Source of the DNA: Niastella populi
GTDB lineage: Bacteria; Bacteroidota; Bacteroidia; Chitinophagales; Chitinophagaceae
NCBI RefSeq assembly: GCF_002078015.1
Contig: NZ_LWBP01000224.1
Span: 1-41,564 of the forward strand
DNA: 41,564 bases
Direction: 5' to 3'
A model generated the notes under the pieces. The model searched no databases. It was not told where the DNA came from and saw nothing but the letters and a program-made list of their open reading frames with translations. Shown one piece after another: positions 32,672 through 41,564 of the stretch; position 1 is the first letter of the stretch; each line of letters begins with the position of its first letter. A program made the translations under genes and the position numbers.

Positions 32672-33292
32672 TTAAAAAATATCTGAGAAATGGTATAATA
32701 GCCCTGCCGGCACCAAAATATGCCAGGCCGTGCCCTTCATTTGTTCCTTTAAGGCATCGATGGCGCGGGCCATCAGCTTATAAGTGCCTTTGGCTGTGAG
32801 GTCCATCATTTCAGCTACCTGCTCATAGGAGAACCCTTCCATATAGCGCAAAAATATCGCTTCCCGTTGGCGGGGCGTCAGCGCATCCATCGCATTTGAC
32901 AACCGTTTCTGTAATGTGCGAACTTCTTCCTGCATGATCATTTTCTTTTCGGGCGACAGCTCAAGCACAAAAAGCGATCTGCCCGCTTCATCGAGGAAGG
33001 CGGTCTTGTTCTTTGATTTCAGTTTGTCGAGTACGATTGACCTGAATGCCCTGAAAAGATAGTATTTGATAGAGGTAGTGCCGGAAAGGTTGTGCCGGGT
33101 GCGAAGCAGTTTTACGAACAGGTCCTGGATGGAATCTTCAGTGAGAGAAATGTCGTTAAGCCATTTATTTCCGTAATTATACAACTCGTCAAAATAGCGC
33201 CTGTAAATGATCTCAAGGCTTTTGTCGTTCCCTTTCAGAAAGGTATCCCATAACTTTTGTTCTTCTGTATGTTCATTTTGGCTGGTGTCCAT
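32672..33292 (-). CDS. ECF RNA polymerase sigma factor, FecI-like
   Basis: A 206-residue sigma-70 family factor. Region 2 covers about 25-95 (IIYRRYFDELYNYGNKW, DSIQDLFVKLL). Region 4 covers about 130-185 (LTPRQREAIFLRYMEGFSYEQVAEMMDLTAKGTYKLMARAID). It lies 113 bp before the FecR gene, so the pair should form one surface-signalling switch. A C-terminal hydrophobic stretch (AWHILVPAGLLYHF) is often present in Bacteroidota members. Its target genes are not beside it. Confidence 0.92.
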   Translation of the reverse strand: MDTSQNEHTEEQKLWDTFLKGNDKSLEIIYRRYFDELYNYGNKWLNDISLTEDSIQDLFVKLLRTRHNLSGTTSIKYYLFRAFRSIVLDKLKSKNKTAFLDEAGRSLFVLELSPEKKMIMQEEVRTLQKRLSNAMDALTPRQREAIFLRYMEGFSYEQVAEMMDLTAKGTYKLMARAIDALKEQMKGTAWHILVPAGLLYHFSDIF

Positions 33293-33522
33293 GAAACCTT
33301 AAAAGTGGCCCAATATTAAAATAAAATTTTTAAAACTCTTATTTCTTCCCTGGGGTAAAAAAATGCAACTGCCCGTTTATCTTATTGCGGAACGATGCAT
33401 TGGTCATCAGATCTTTATCCCTTAAGCTGGTGATCGTGCGGCTTTTTTTAACGATCGTAAACCAAACAGGCTGCAAATTATAGGATCTGCACGCAAACAA
33501 CTATTATTAAAATAACTATTAA

Positions 33523-34917
33523 ATGAAAATCAGGGTTTTCTTTATTCTTAGTTTTTTCCTGGCTGCTTTGTTCGCATCGGCACAAGGGAAGCTGACCATT
33601 GTTCAGGGAACAATGACAAAAGAAAAAGCGCAATCGATTGTTATTTTCGATGTGATGTATGGCGAAAGGATAGAACTGGCCTCCGCACGCCTCAATAAAA
33701 ATCAGGAATTTGCTTTTGCGTTACCCGGTATAAAGAGCGGTTTCTATTACCTGAGCGATCAGAACAGGAGATCGCTTGCGCGCATATACATGAAGCAGGG
33801 CGATAAAATAAACATCGCTATTGCAGATGATGCGTATCAACTGATGCAACCTACGCCCGAGAACAGGATCCTGAAAGAGTGGGTCGATCTTTCTTATCCC
33901 GTTACGCAAATGAGTGTTTTTCCACGGAAGGACACAGCTACTTATACCAGCTTCTTCCCTACCCTTACTGCATTTCTGCCCAAAGCCGAAGCATTTAAAA
34001 AGAAGATCATTACTTCAAACGCTTCATTCAATGCCCTGATGAAAAAAAGTATCGATGCGGAGATAGAACATGCCGCATTGAAATTCCTGTATACTCCCAA
34101 TTCAAAACATCCGGCAAAGGAAGATTTCGTGCCTTACTATGCCGGCGTTTACCAGCCACACAAATATGCAGATGGCGCCATCCTGAATTTCGCTTTTGGC
34201 ACCGACCTGGTAAGATTGTATACGAACTATGTTTTTACAAGGGTTAAATTGCCCGACCCAATGGTGAAATTGAAACTCGAAGACATACTACCCTATTTTG
34301 GCAATGATACTATCAGGGGTATTTATGTAGAAGGTTTCATGGGCAGCTACAAAACGCTTGAAACGTTTACAGCTGAAATAGGTCCTTTTAAAAAATACCT
34401 GGTAAGCGATTCCATGCAGGCACGGTATTTCCGCATGTTGAAGAAAGTCAGCTCTTTCAAAAAAGGCGACATGGCTTACAATTTTTCTTATCCCGATATA
34501 AACGGCAACACGGTGACGCTTGCCAGCCTGAAAGGTAAAGTAGTGCTGGTTGATGTATGGGCCACCTGGTGCGGCCCCTGCAGGGCGCAGATCCCCCATC
34601 TTAAAAAAATGGAAGAAGAATTAAGGGACAAAGACATTGCCTTTGTTTCCATTTCGGTAGATGAAGAAAAAGATTTTGAAAAGTGGAAGGCCTTTGTTGC
34701 AAAAGAGGAACTAAAAGGCATTCAGTTGTACGCAAAAGGCTGGAGCGATTTTTCGAAGTATTACGATATCAGGGGCATTCCCCGTTTCCTGGTATTTGAT
34801 CAGAACGGAAAGATCGTAACGGTTGATTCGCCGCGTCCTTCCCAGCCTGAATTAAAAGAATTGCTGTTGAGCACGCTGAACAGCAAGGCTGCTGCCGGCA
34901 TTGCCGAAAGTAAGTAA
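33523..34917 (+). CDS. TlpA-like thioredoxin-fold protein with N-terminal DUF4369-like domain
   Basis: A 464-residue exported protein. A signal peptide spans 1-20 (FFILSFFLAALFASAQG). The N-terminal half (about 25-110) looks like the DUF4369 beta-sandwich seen before many Bacteroidota thioredoxins. A helical middle follows. The thioredoxin domain (about 320-450) carries WATWCGPC near residue 345 and IPRFLVFD with the cis-proline. It should act as a periplasmic disulfide reductase. It is divergent from the sigma/FecR pair by 230 bp and ends at a strong terminator. Confidence 0.92.
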   Translation: MKIRVFFILSFFLAALFASAQGKLTIVQGTMTKEKAQSIVIFDVMYGERIELASARLNKNQEFAFALPGIKSGFYYLSDQNRRSLARIYMKQGDKINIAIADDAYQLMQPTPENRILKEWVDLSYPVTQMSVFPRKDTATYTSFFPTLTAFLPKAEAFKKKIITSNASFNALMKKSIDAEIEHAALKFLYTPNSKHPAKEDFVPYYAGVYQPHKYADGAILNFAFGTDLVRLYTNYVFTRVKLPDPMVKLKLEDILPYFGNDTIRGIYVEGFMGSYKTLETFTAEIGPFKKYLVSDSMQARYFRMLKKVSSFKKGDMAYNFSYPDINGNTVTLASLKGKVVLVDVWATWCGPCRAQIPHLKKMEEELRDKDIAFVSISVDEEKDFEKWKAFVAKEELKGIQLYAKGWSDFSKYYDIRGIPRFLVFDQNGKIVTVDSPRPSQPELKELLLSTLNSKAAAGIAESK

Positions 34918-34943
34918 GCCCTTCCATCATACGCAGTGGTACA

Positions 34944-34978
34944 GGTGAGCTGTTCTTATGGAACGGCTCACCTTTTTT
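34944..34978 (+). terminator. Intrinsic terminator of the TlpA-like gene
   Basis: The 12-bp stem includes GGTGAGC with GCTCACC and GTTC with GAAC around one G-T wobble. The loop is 5 nt, and six T follow. It starts 26 bp after the stop codon. Confidence 0.92.
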
Positions 34979-35019
34979 GTCGGCGGCCAGGCTTACCTAT
35001 ATGGGTAACCTTTAATTAT

Positions 35020-38000
35020 TTAAGCTTTTTTCGGTTTGCCAAGTGACACTTTATAGTCTTCGGGGGTGCCCGAAATAGTGAGGTTCATAAAGCGGACCCG
35101 TTTGTCTTTATCGCGGTATTCGATGGCATCAACCTGATCGGGATCAACTTCTTCTTTCTTTTTATTGAACAGCATACGCCAGCCGACCTGGGTCACCATC
35201 TTTAAGGGGATGCGCACATAATAGGCCATTTTCAGGTCGAGCGACTGGGTACCTGAAAGCTCCATGAAACCCAGAGAGGTATTGATGTTCATAGCCGGAA
35301 TGTTCAGGGTATTCTCTTTAAACGTAAGTACGTTGTGCAGGGTGTCGAAGCGCACCCGCATCATGTTTTTGTCTTTGAAATAAGCCGACATGGCCGTCAT
35401 TGGCGTAAAATTGATCAGCTCGCCATTGAAGATATTTACATCGAGCTCGGCCCTCGACTGATCGAGCATGGGGGTAAGATCGGGATGTATGCGCATATAC
35501 GCTTTTACCTGTCCGGTCAAACGCCCCCTGATGTTTTTGTTGATCACATAGTCCTGACCGTAATAGTCGAGCTTCAGCATCATTTTTTCAAGGTCTACGT
35601 TGTTCACTTTGATGCGGCTTCGCAGGTATATTTTTTCGGGGTTATTACCATTGAAGTGCGCGCGGGCGTCGATGGCCCCACGGGCCACTTCCACATGTAA
35701 TGTATCGAGGTACAGGTGATGCGTTTCCAACATGCGAACATTGGTATTGAGGTTCTTTAACCAAAGCCTGTGATACTTTACTTTTCCAATGCTTACCGAA
35801 GCATTGAAATTCAGGAAAGGCACCTGGAAAATATTAAAAGCTTTTGCGTGCGCTGACGTGGAAACTGGATGCGCCGGCGCGGCAGGCGTTGCTGAAGGGG
35901 CGCCCGCTATGTCGGTTGCCGGTTCTTCACTGCCGGTAAATTTGTAATTGGTCAACTGGTCAACATCGAGGAAACGCGAAGAAAACCTCAGGTAGTTCTC
36001 TCGCATTTTCCTGGCGCTGTCGGCTCCGGTATATAACCGCATATTGAGGTCAAAATCGCTACGGCCGATTTTACCGGTCAGTGTATCGATCTTGATAAAG
36101 TTACCGGTATTGAATTTCACATTGCCTTTGATACTGTCGAGCTCAAGGCCATGTTTCGCCAGCTTTCCGGAGATATTGGCAATTTTTACATTGGCAAATT
36201 TGAAGACGCTGTCGTACCGTAGCTGAGTTTTGGAACGCAGCCATAAGTGCGAGGCTACTTCGTCGTGCCAGGCTTTCGGCACCAGTTTTCTGCTCTTCCG
36301 GCCCAGCAGGTCGCGCAGGGCCAGCCGGGTTGATTTCAGGTCGAAAGCGATCTCGGTTCTGCCCTTTTTCACTTTATCGAACCACAAAGCGTAATTGTTC
36401 ACCCGGCCGCTGAACAGGATGTCGGTACTGTCGATGTGGCCGCCGAAGTTTTTCAACCGCAGCATCGTATCGGCGATCGTAAGTTCCGCCCCAAATTCTT
36501 TAAATGCGTGCGGATATCTTTTAAAGGCAGCATTGAGGTGTTCGATCTTCAAAAGTCCTTTAGGCAAAGGTTTTGGATTTAACAACTCTTTCACCGAGGT
36601 TGTGAGCGAGGCGCCAATGGTGAACCCATAAATTTCTTCCCTGCCTCTGCGGCTTTTAGTGGTATCGATATTCAGCAGTTCGCGCAGGATCATTTTACGG
36701 CTACGCGCATTCACTGTTGCTATTACCGGTTTGCTTTGATGGTGGAAGATAGCAGGCAGATCGCTCAGTGAGCCATTTATATAAAAATCGGATTGCCCGA
36801 TATTACATGCCAGCGAGTCGAGCTTTACATAACCATTTTTCATGTTGGCATGCAGGTTCAGCCGCTCTATATTATAAGGATAATTGGGGATACGGAAAGT
36901 GAGGTTGCGTACGGTAAGTTCGCTTTGAATACCCTCGGTAAGCCGCCCCATCGATTGTTCGGGCATACTGATATCGACCAGTTCTTTAAAATTCATTTTA
37001 AGACTGATCTGCCCGGTAAGCCGTTGCAGGTCTTTTATCCCAAGGAAGGCGCCAATGAATTCGAGCTCCAGTTGAGAATTTACCTGCATGAGCATTTTGG
37101 GATTTTCGAAATTCCGCATCACGAAGTTGGCATCGAAAATGCCGGAGCCCGGGCGGGCATGCATGCCCAGCAGGTGCAGTTCGGAAGTCGTAAGGTCTTT
37201 TCCATCGCCATTGGTATAATAACCCCTGAACGCAAGGGAATCGAGTCGTTTATCCGATTCAGAATTGTGCAACCAGGCCTCAGCGCAGCCGAAGTGAACG
37301 TCTATTCGTGGCATTTGTCCACCGGCCAGACTACCTTTTACCGAACCTTCAAAATTTACGTGCCCGTCATAGCGAAAATGCTTCAGTTCTTTGGTTACCG
37401 ATTGCGGAACGAAAGCAAACAGTTGCTGCAGATCGGGTTTGTCGCCGGCGAATTTTATGTCGATAGCATTGTTATCCTTTTTCAGGCTGTAATTTCCGGT
37501 AATGTTGAAGACGGCATCTTCAATCTTCAGTTTTCCTTTATTTACGGTGAGCAGTTCGGTGTTTTTTTCGTAAGTAAGTGCAAAATCCGTTTCCAGGTGT
37601 TTTTGGCGGAGCAATGCTGTATTGCCGGGGCTGGTATAATCAACCATCAGTTTACCTGTAAGGCCGGCGCTTATTTTCAGGCTGTCGTTTTGAACTGATG
37701 ACTGAATACGCCCGATTTGCGTGGTTACGTGACTTCCGCTTTGTTTATCAAGAAAGGAAACCGCCATATTCTTCAGCACGATCTTTTTAATATCGAGCTT
37801 CAGCACTGCTTCGGTGGTGTCGGTTTTGGCGGTTGTATCGGGCGCTATGCGGCTGGCCTCTACAATATTCAGTTGTCCGTTTTTATCCTGCACCATATCG
37901 AGGTGGCCGTTCTTAACGCCGATCACCTTTACATTGTAATGCTGTTTCAGGATATCGGGTAAGCTAAAACCGGCAAATAGTTTTTCGGCTTTGAACAGGG

Positions 38001-38262
38001 GCTTCTCTTTGATACTTTTGGTAGCATAGAATTGCACATTGTTCAGCCGGATGGAGATATACGGAAAATTATCAAATGAGATGTTGCTGCCGTCGATTAA
38101 GATAGTGCCGGGAAGTTTTTTGTTGAACTCTTTAACAGCCAGTTTTACCAGTCGTTGTTGCTGGGTAAGCAAGATTGTAAATGCCACACCTATCAAAACA
38201 ACCAGTACAATTACCGGTATTAACAGAAAACGAACAAGCCTTTTACGCTTCTTGCTTTTCAT
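35020..38262 (-). CDS. AsmA-like protein (large, inner-membrane anchored)
   Basis: A 1080-residue protein. A single N-terminal membrane helix spans about residues 9-30 (FLLIPVIVLVVLIGVAFTILL). A long periplasmic beta-rich region follows. The N-terminus shows the AsmA pattern (ISFDNFPYISIRLNNVQF, then LFAGFSLPDILKQHYNVKVIGVKNGHLDMV). The C-terminal 300 residues contain the AsmA_2 type fold (LDVNIFNGELINFTPM, MAYYVRIPLKMV, LTISGTPEDYKVSLG). A Pro/Ala-rich spacer lies near 795-815. AsmA-like proteins are linked to lipid transport between membranes. It is a lone leftward gene; substrate is inferred from the superfamily only. Confidence 0.85.
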   Translation of the reverse strand: MKSKKRKRLVRFLLIPVIVLVVLIGVAFTILLTQQQRLVKLAVKEFNKKLPGTILIDGSNISFDNFPYISIRLNNVQFYATKSIKEKPLFKAEKLFAGFSLPDILKQHYNVKVIGVKNGHLDMVQDKNGQLNIVEASRIAPDTTAKTDTTEAVLKLDIKKIVLKNMAVSFLDKQSGSHVTTQIGRIQSSVQNDSLKISAGLTGKLMVDYTSPGNTALLRQKHLETDFALTYEKNTELLTVNKGKLKIEDAVFNITGNYSLKKDNNAIDIKFAGDKPDLQQLFAFVPQSVTKELKHFRYDGHVNFEGSVKGSLAGGQMPRIDVHFGCAEAWLHNSESDKRLDSLAFRGYYTNGDGKDLTTSELHLLGMHARPGSGIFDANFVMRNFENPKMLMQVNSQLELEFIGAFLGIKDLQRLTGQISLKMNFKELVDISMPEQSMGRLTEGIQSELTVRNLTFRIPNYPYNIERLNLHANMKNGYVKLDSLACNIGQSDFYINGSLSDLPAIFHHQSKPVIATVNARSRKMILRELLNIDTTKSRRGREEIYGFTIGASLTTSVKELLNPKPLPKGLLKIEHLNAAFKRYPHAFKEFGAELTIADTMLRLKNFGGHIDSTDILFSGRVNNYALWFDKVKKGRTEIAFDLKSTRLALRDLLGRKSRKLVPKAWHDEVASHLWLRSKTQLRYDSVFKFANVKIANISGKLAKHGLELDSIKGNVKFNTGNFIKIDTLTGKIGRSDFDLNMRLYTGADSARKMRENYLRFSSRFLDVDQLTNYKFTGSEEPATDIAGAPSATPAAPAHPVSTSAHAKAFNIFQVPFLNFNASVSIGKVKYHRLWLKNLNTNVRMLETHHLYLDTLHVEVARGAIDARAHFNGNNPEKIYLRSRIKVNNVDLEKMMLKLDYYGQDYVINKNIRGRLTGQVKAYMRIHPDLTPMLDQSRAELDVNIFNGELINFTPMTAMSAYFKDKNMMRVRFDTLHNVLTFKENTLNIPAMNINTSLGFMELSGTQSLDLKMAYYVRIPLKMVTQVGWRMLFNKKKEEVDPDQVDAIEYRDKDKRVRFMNLTISGTPEDYKVSLGKPKKA

Positions 38263-38580
38263 TGGACAAATTGGTTTGGGGTTTCAGTCGTTTTGGACAA
38301 TGCCGGTGCAAAAATAAATGTTGATTCTCAAAAATCTACGGCATACCATTGAATTAACATTTCAAACGGCAGTGTTATTAACGAAATAACGAGGACATAA
38401 AGTATACGAAAAGACGTTAAACAGCGTTGGGTGACAAAAATTATACATGTGTACCCGCTTTTATGCTAATATTTCATAAACTGTAATGTTTGTTCCGCCG
38501 CCGGCTCGGCCTGTTTGGAACAAGCATTGGGCTGGTGATGTTTTGTGCGGGAAGCAGTAAAATGAACGATGAAGCAGGGA
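38263..38580. other. AT-rich intergenic region between AsmA-like and PorP genes
   Basis: A candidate -7 element (TATTTTTG, minus strand) lies at 38309-38316, 46 bp before the AsmA-like ATG. A weak hairpin TTGTTCC at 38490-38496 with GGAACAA at 38517-38523 may end the PorP transcript, but it has no T run. No heptamer array and no credible ORF are visible here. Confidence 0.45.
38309..38316 (-). promoter_or_regulatory. Candidate -7 promoter element for the AsmA-like gene
   Basis: Minus-strand TATTTTTG fits TAnnTTTG, about 46 bp upstream of the start codon. The -33 element is not clear. Confidence 0.35.
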
Positions 38581-39591
38581 CTATTTCCATGGGCACCAGA
38601 TGACGCCGTCTTTATGATCGTCGCCCCTGATGATGAATGAGAGTTCAAATGTTTTTGGTTTTTGTTCGGCCTCACTGAGTTTTGAAACTGTTATGTCGTA
38701 CGTAACTCCAAACTGCATGTTTTTATATTTAAGGCCTACGTAGGGAATTATGGCATTTTTCGACCAGTACCAGACACCGGTGTAAAGTATCTGGTCTTCC
38801 CCGGTTTCATTTATAAAGAATCCCAGTGCGCCACCTACGGAAAAATAGCTGGCTTTTGATTGTTCCTGGTAAATACCGTTGGTATTTATCAGTACAGCGT
38901 CATTGAGGTAGGTTTCAAAATTTGCATGAACCACTTTGCGCATGGCGAGGTATTTATTGGGATCGTCGAGCACGGTTTGCTTGGGCTGGTTCAAATGAAA
39001 AACGGCAACGCCCATATCGAAATTGGATCTGTCGTTTGTATAACTATAAGTTGCGCCTGCGCTGGAAGAAATATACGGTTTCATGTTCGAGAGGGCAGCT
39101 TCACCTGTTGGCAAACTGGTGTTAAAACCATTTCCAACAAATTGTTCGGGATATATGAGCCGGTGAAATTCTATACGTTTGCTGGCAGCAATGCCCCCCA
39201 CTCCTATTCCGAGGCGGTGATCGCCTGAATAATCAGACAAAGTGATATTGTACGACACGTTTAATGAGCCATAGATACTTCTGTGAATGCCTGCCTGGGC
39301 GTAGTCATACATAAGCATGCCGCCTAAGCCAAGCACGCTGGTTTCGGGCAGTTTGTCTTTCATGATCTTACTATCGAATGAAACGGTGCCGGTAGCATAT
39401 GGACTGGCGGGACCGATCCACTGATCGCGGAAATTGGTGACCAGCCGCCATTTGCTATTGATGTTTGCGGTGAGGCCCGGGTTTATGTTTAATGGAGATG
39501 AAAAGAATTGCGAGAAACTTGGGTCCTGGGCACATGCGAAGCCCGGGATCAATATCCACAACACGACTGCTTTACAAATTAGATGTTTCAT
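38581..39591 (-). CDS. PorP/SprF family type IX secretion outer-membrane protein
   Basis: A 336-residue outer-membrane beta-barrel protein. A signal peptide covers 1-21 (CKAVVLWILIPGFACAQ). The family opening QDPSFSQFFSSPLNINPGLT follows. Strands typical of PorP/SprF include WRLVTNFRDQW, LGLGGMLMYDYAQAG, HRLGIGVGGI and QFGVTYDITVSKL. SprF-like proteins work with one adhesin, such as SprB, to move it across or attach it to the outer membrane through the type IX system. It starts 12 bp after the adhesin stop on the same strand, matching the sprB-sprF gene order. Confidence 0.93.
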   Translation of the reverse strand: MKHLICKAVVLWILIPGFACAQDPSFSQFFSSPLNINPGLTANINSKWRLVTNFRDQWIGPASPYATGTVSFDSKIMKDKLPETSVLGLGGMLMYDYAQAGIHRSIYGSLNVSYNITLSDYSGDHRLGIGVGGIAASKRIEFHRLIYPEQFVGNGFNTSLPTGEAALSNMKPYISSSAGATYSYTNDRSNFDMGVAVFHLNQPKQTVLDDPNKYLAMRKVVHANFETYLNDAVLINTNGIYQEQSKASYFSVGGALGFFINETGEDQILYTGVWYWSKNAIIPYVGLKYKNMQFGVTYDITVSKLSEAEQKPKTFELSFIIRGDDHKDGVIWCPWK

Positions 39592-39603
39592 AACGCAAAT
39601 TTT

Positions 39604-41564
39604 TTATCGTAATAACATTGCATTACCTGCTTTTTTGAATACGGTTCCATCGTTACCAACGGCTTCTACCGTCCAGGTATAAGTATCCATAACCTGTTGT
39701 ACGCCTTTATAGATGCCATCCCAGCCATGATCCAGTGTCTTTGTTTCAAATACCAGCTCGCCCCAACGGTTAAATACCCTGAAGTACCGCAGTTCGACAA
39801 TATTTACATGGAACGGATAGAGGAAGTCGTTATGTCCGTCTTTGTTATGCGGCGACCAGGCGGTGGGCACCCATAAGTTTGGCGGTTCATTTACCTGGGT
39901 TCTGGCGATCACTTTTACAGTTTGGGTATCAACGATTATACAGCCGCTGCCATCGTCTATAAAGATGAGGTAATCCATTCGTTGTCCATAGTTGAATACA
40001 GGGTTCATAATATCGCTCTTGCTGAGGCCGGTTGCCGGAGTCCACTTATAAGCGTAATTACCTGTAAGCGGGCGGGCCCTCAATGTTGTTGGTGTGTTAA
40101 CCCCGGTTACTACTTCTCTGTACCGGATCGAAGGCGGTGGCTGGAGGATGTTTACGCTGGCTGCAGCATTTATAGCGCTGTTTGTACACAGGGCGTCAGA
40201 AACGCTGGTAATGGTGTATGTCGTGGCGGCTGTTGGTGTTACTTCAAACTGGTAGGTTGAAGAGGTAATACCAACAATGGTTTGACTGGTTGATCCATTG
40301 TTATAGGTAATAGCAAACGGTGCTTTACCGGAAAGGTTAACGGTTAGTTTGGCTTTTTGGCCCGGACAAACGTTGGTACCGGTAATAGAGGCCGTTGGCG
40401 GTTGGGTAAATTGAATGGATACCGGTTTGATAGTAGCGCATCCGGCGGCGTTTGTTGCTTTGATATAATACGTGCCGCTGGTAGCAATTGCTTTTGGAGC
40501 TGCGACTGGCTGGGTAGCTGCAGCATCGGTGAAATAAGTATAGGTAAGACCTGCATCGCTGCCGGCGGTAATTGCCGGGGCGGTAAGATCTATTGTTGTC
40601 TGGTTACAACCCGGGGCCGGGTCATTGATAACCAGATTAGGAGACGACAGCAAGGTGAGGTTGGTGACAATGATGCTGTCGCAACCTGCCCGGTTGGTAA
40701 AGGTTGAGGTGTAAGCGCCGCTGGCGGTGGCTATAACGCCGTTTGGTAATTTATAGGTTGTTTGGCAGGTTGAGATATTTTCAGTTGTGGATGTTGATGG
40801 TTGTATATTCAGGATAAGTGTGATAATAGAATCGCAGCCAGCGGTGCTGGTGAGGGTGTCGCTGTAGGTGCCTGCGGTGTTGATGGTGGTACCATTCCAG
40901 GTGTATGGTAATTGGTTGGGACAGATGGTTACGGTTTGGCTGGAATTGAGGGTTGGACTAACGGTAAGGATGAGGTTGATGATGGAATCACAACCGCCTG
41001 CGCTGGTGAGCGTGTCACTGTAGGTGCCGGCGGCAGTAATGTTCAAGCCATTCCAACTATATGGCAATTGGTTGGTACAAATGGAGGTGCTTGTAGTGTC
41101 TCTTAATATGTTGTTTACGGTTAGTATTAAGTTGGTGATAGAGTCACAGCCACCGATGCTGGTGAGCGTGTCGCTGTAGGTGCCGGCGGCGGTAATGGTA
41201 GTGCCATTCCATGTGTATGGAAGCTGGTTAGCGCAAATGGTGGTTGGTGTAGTGTCTCTTAATATGTTGTTTACTGTTAAGATTAAGTTGGTGATAGAGT
41301 CACAACCGCCTGCGCTGGTGAGCGTGTCACTGTAGGTGCCGGCGGCAGTAATGTTCAAGCCATTCCAACTATATGGTAACTGGTTGGTGCAAATGGTGGC
41401 AGTGGTTGTATCGCTGAGAACATCATTTACAGTCAGAATGAGGGTGCTGATAGAGTCACAGCCATTGCTGCTGGCGAGGGTATCGCTGTACGTACCAGCG
41501 GCGGTAATATTGATGCCATTCCAACTGTACGGTAATTGGTTGATACAGATAGTGGCGGTGGTCG
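39604..41564 (-). CDS. Repeat adhesin with gliding-motility-type C-terminal domain, N-terminus outside the window
   Basis: The open frame continues to the window edge at 41564, giving at least 652 residues of the C-terminal part; the start lies outside. From the edge inward there are about five 52-residue repeats, each with CxNQLPYxWNG, then AGTYSDTL and a GGCDSI. A unique region of Ig-like or PKD-like segments follows (near ISIQFTQPPTAS). The C-terminal domain has WVPTAWSPHNKDGHNDFLYP and FNRWGELVFETK, the CHU_C/TIGR04131 type that directs export by type IX secretion. It is paired with the SprF-like gene downstream. Likely a surface adhesin for gliding or attachment. Confidence 0.92.
   Translation of the reverse strand, partial: TTATICINQLPYSWNGINITAAGTYSDTLASSNGCDSISTLILTVNDVLSDTTTATICTNQLPYSWNGLNITAAGTYSDTLTSAGGCDSITNLILTVNNILRDTTPTTICANQLPYTWNGTTITAAGTYSDTLTSIGGCDSITNLILTVNNILRDTTSTSICTNQLPYSWNGLNITAAGTYSDTLTSAGGCDSIINLILTVSPTLNSSQTVTICPNQLPYTWNGTTINTAGTYSDTLTSTAGCDSIITLILNIQPSTSTTENISTCQTTYKLPNGVIATASGAYTSTFTNRAGCDSIIVTNLTLLSSPNLVINDPAPGCNQTTIDLTAPAITAGSDAGLTYTYFTDAAATQPVAAPKAIATSGTYYIKATNAAGCATIKPVSIQFTQPPTASITGTNVCPGQKAKLTVNLSGKAPFAITYNNGSTSQTIVGITSSTYQFEVTPTAATTYTITSVSDALCTNSAINAAASVNILQPPPSIRYREVVTGVNTPTTLRARPLTGNYAYKWTPATGLSKSDIMNPVFNYGQRMDYLIFIDDGSGCIIVDTQTVKVIARTQVNEPPNLWVPTAWSPHNKDGHNDFLYPFHVNIVELRYFRVFNRWGELVFETKTLDHGWDGIYKGVQQVMDTYTWTVEAVGNDGTVFKKAGNAMLLR
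40797..41564 (-). repeat. 156-bp coding tandem repeats of the adhesin
   Basis: Copies recur every 156 bp (52 codons), visible near 40845, 41005, 41160, 41315 and 41470, and run off the window. Some copies are nearly identical at DNA level, which points to recent duplication or gene conversion. Each copy has one pair of Cys. Confidence 0.88.

Noticed and set aside
38466-38675. 69-codon leftward frame overlapping the PorP gene end
   Set aside because: It overlaps the PorP 3' end in a different frame and has no protein-like pattern.

Overview
The window looks like a chromosomal segment of a Bacteroidota bacterium, most likely a member of the Chitinophagales (Niastella/Chitinophaga-like). The evidence is a SprB-type adhesin with a CHU_C-like C-terminus next to a PorP/SprF protein (type IX secretion and gliding), a FecI/FecR sigma/anti-sigma pair, a TlpA-like thioredoxin, -7 elements of the TAnnTTTG type, and weak Shine-Dalgarno sites. 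The genus is inference. No tRNA, rRNA, CRISPR array, intact transposase or prophage was seen.

Layout. 1-3600: GH29 alpha-L-fucosidase, luciferase-like monooxygenase and inorganic pyrophosphatase, separated by degenerate heptamer repeat arrays. 3771-8578: a PAS sensor kinase with Asn where the phospho-accepting His is expected. Next comes a stress pair made of a DUF892 (YciE/YciF) protein and a prion-like Tyr/Gly/Gln-rich protein ending in a YciG-type KGG motif. Then follow an intact TPP riboswitch with a terminator but no recognisable thiamin gene behind it, a decayed reading frame, a 55-aa ORF, and a single-domain response regulator.

8549-18513: a divergent glycan island. Leftward: carbamoyltransferase, GT2 and GT9. 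Rightward: two GT4 enzymes, a GmhB-like HAD phosphatase, a second GT9 and an MFS transporter. This fits assembly and carbamoylation of a heptose-like surface or secreted glycan. 18648-24299: a tightly overlapping leftward operon of the STM4011-STM4015 type: two radical SAM proteins, a sulfatase/phosphatase-fold hydrolase, a HAD hydrolase, an ATP-grasp protein and a leucine-rich-repeat protein. It is conserved but, as far as I know, functionally undefined, and it is the best candidate for an undescribed system here.

24438-27814: a copper module with an HMA chaperone, a CopA-type ATPase and an AraC-type regulator carrying its own HMA-like domain. 28041-31091: an ankyrin-repeat protein and an ABC-F protein with a terminator in its leader. 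31092-34917: a possible small transcript with repeats, FecR, an ECF sigma factor and a TlpA-like protein. 35020-41564: a large AsmA-like protein, PorP/SprF, and the C-terminal part of a repeat adhesin that runs off the right edge.

The strongest genome-wide signal is a family of intergenic arrays of 7-8 bp degenerate units. Each locus mostly has its own unit sequence. Several have an inverted partner, and at five genes the array itself supplies the stop codon.
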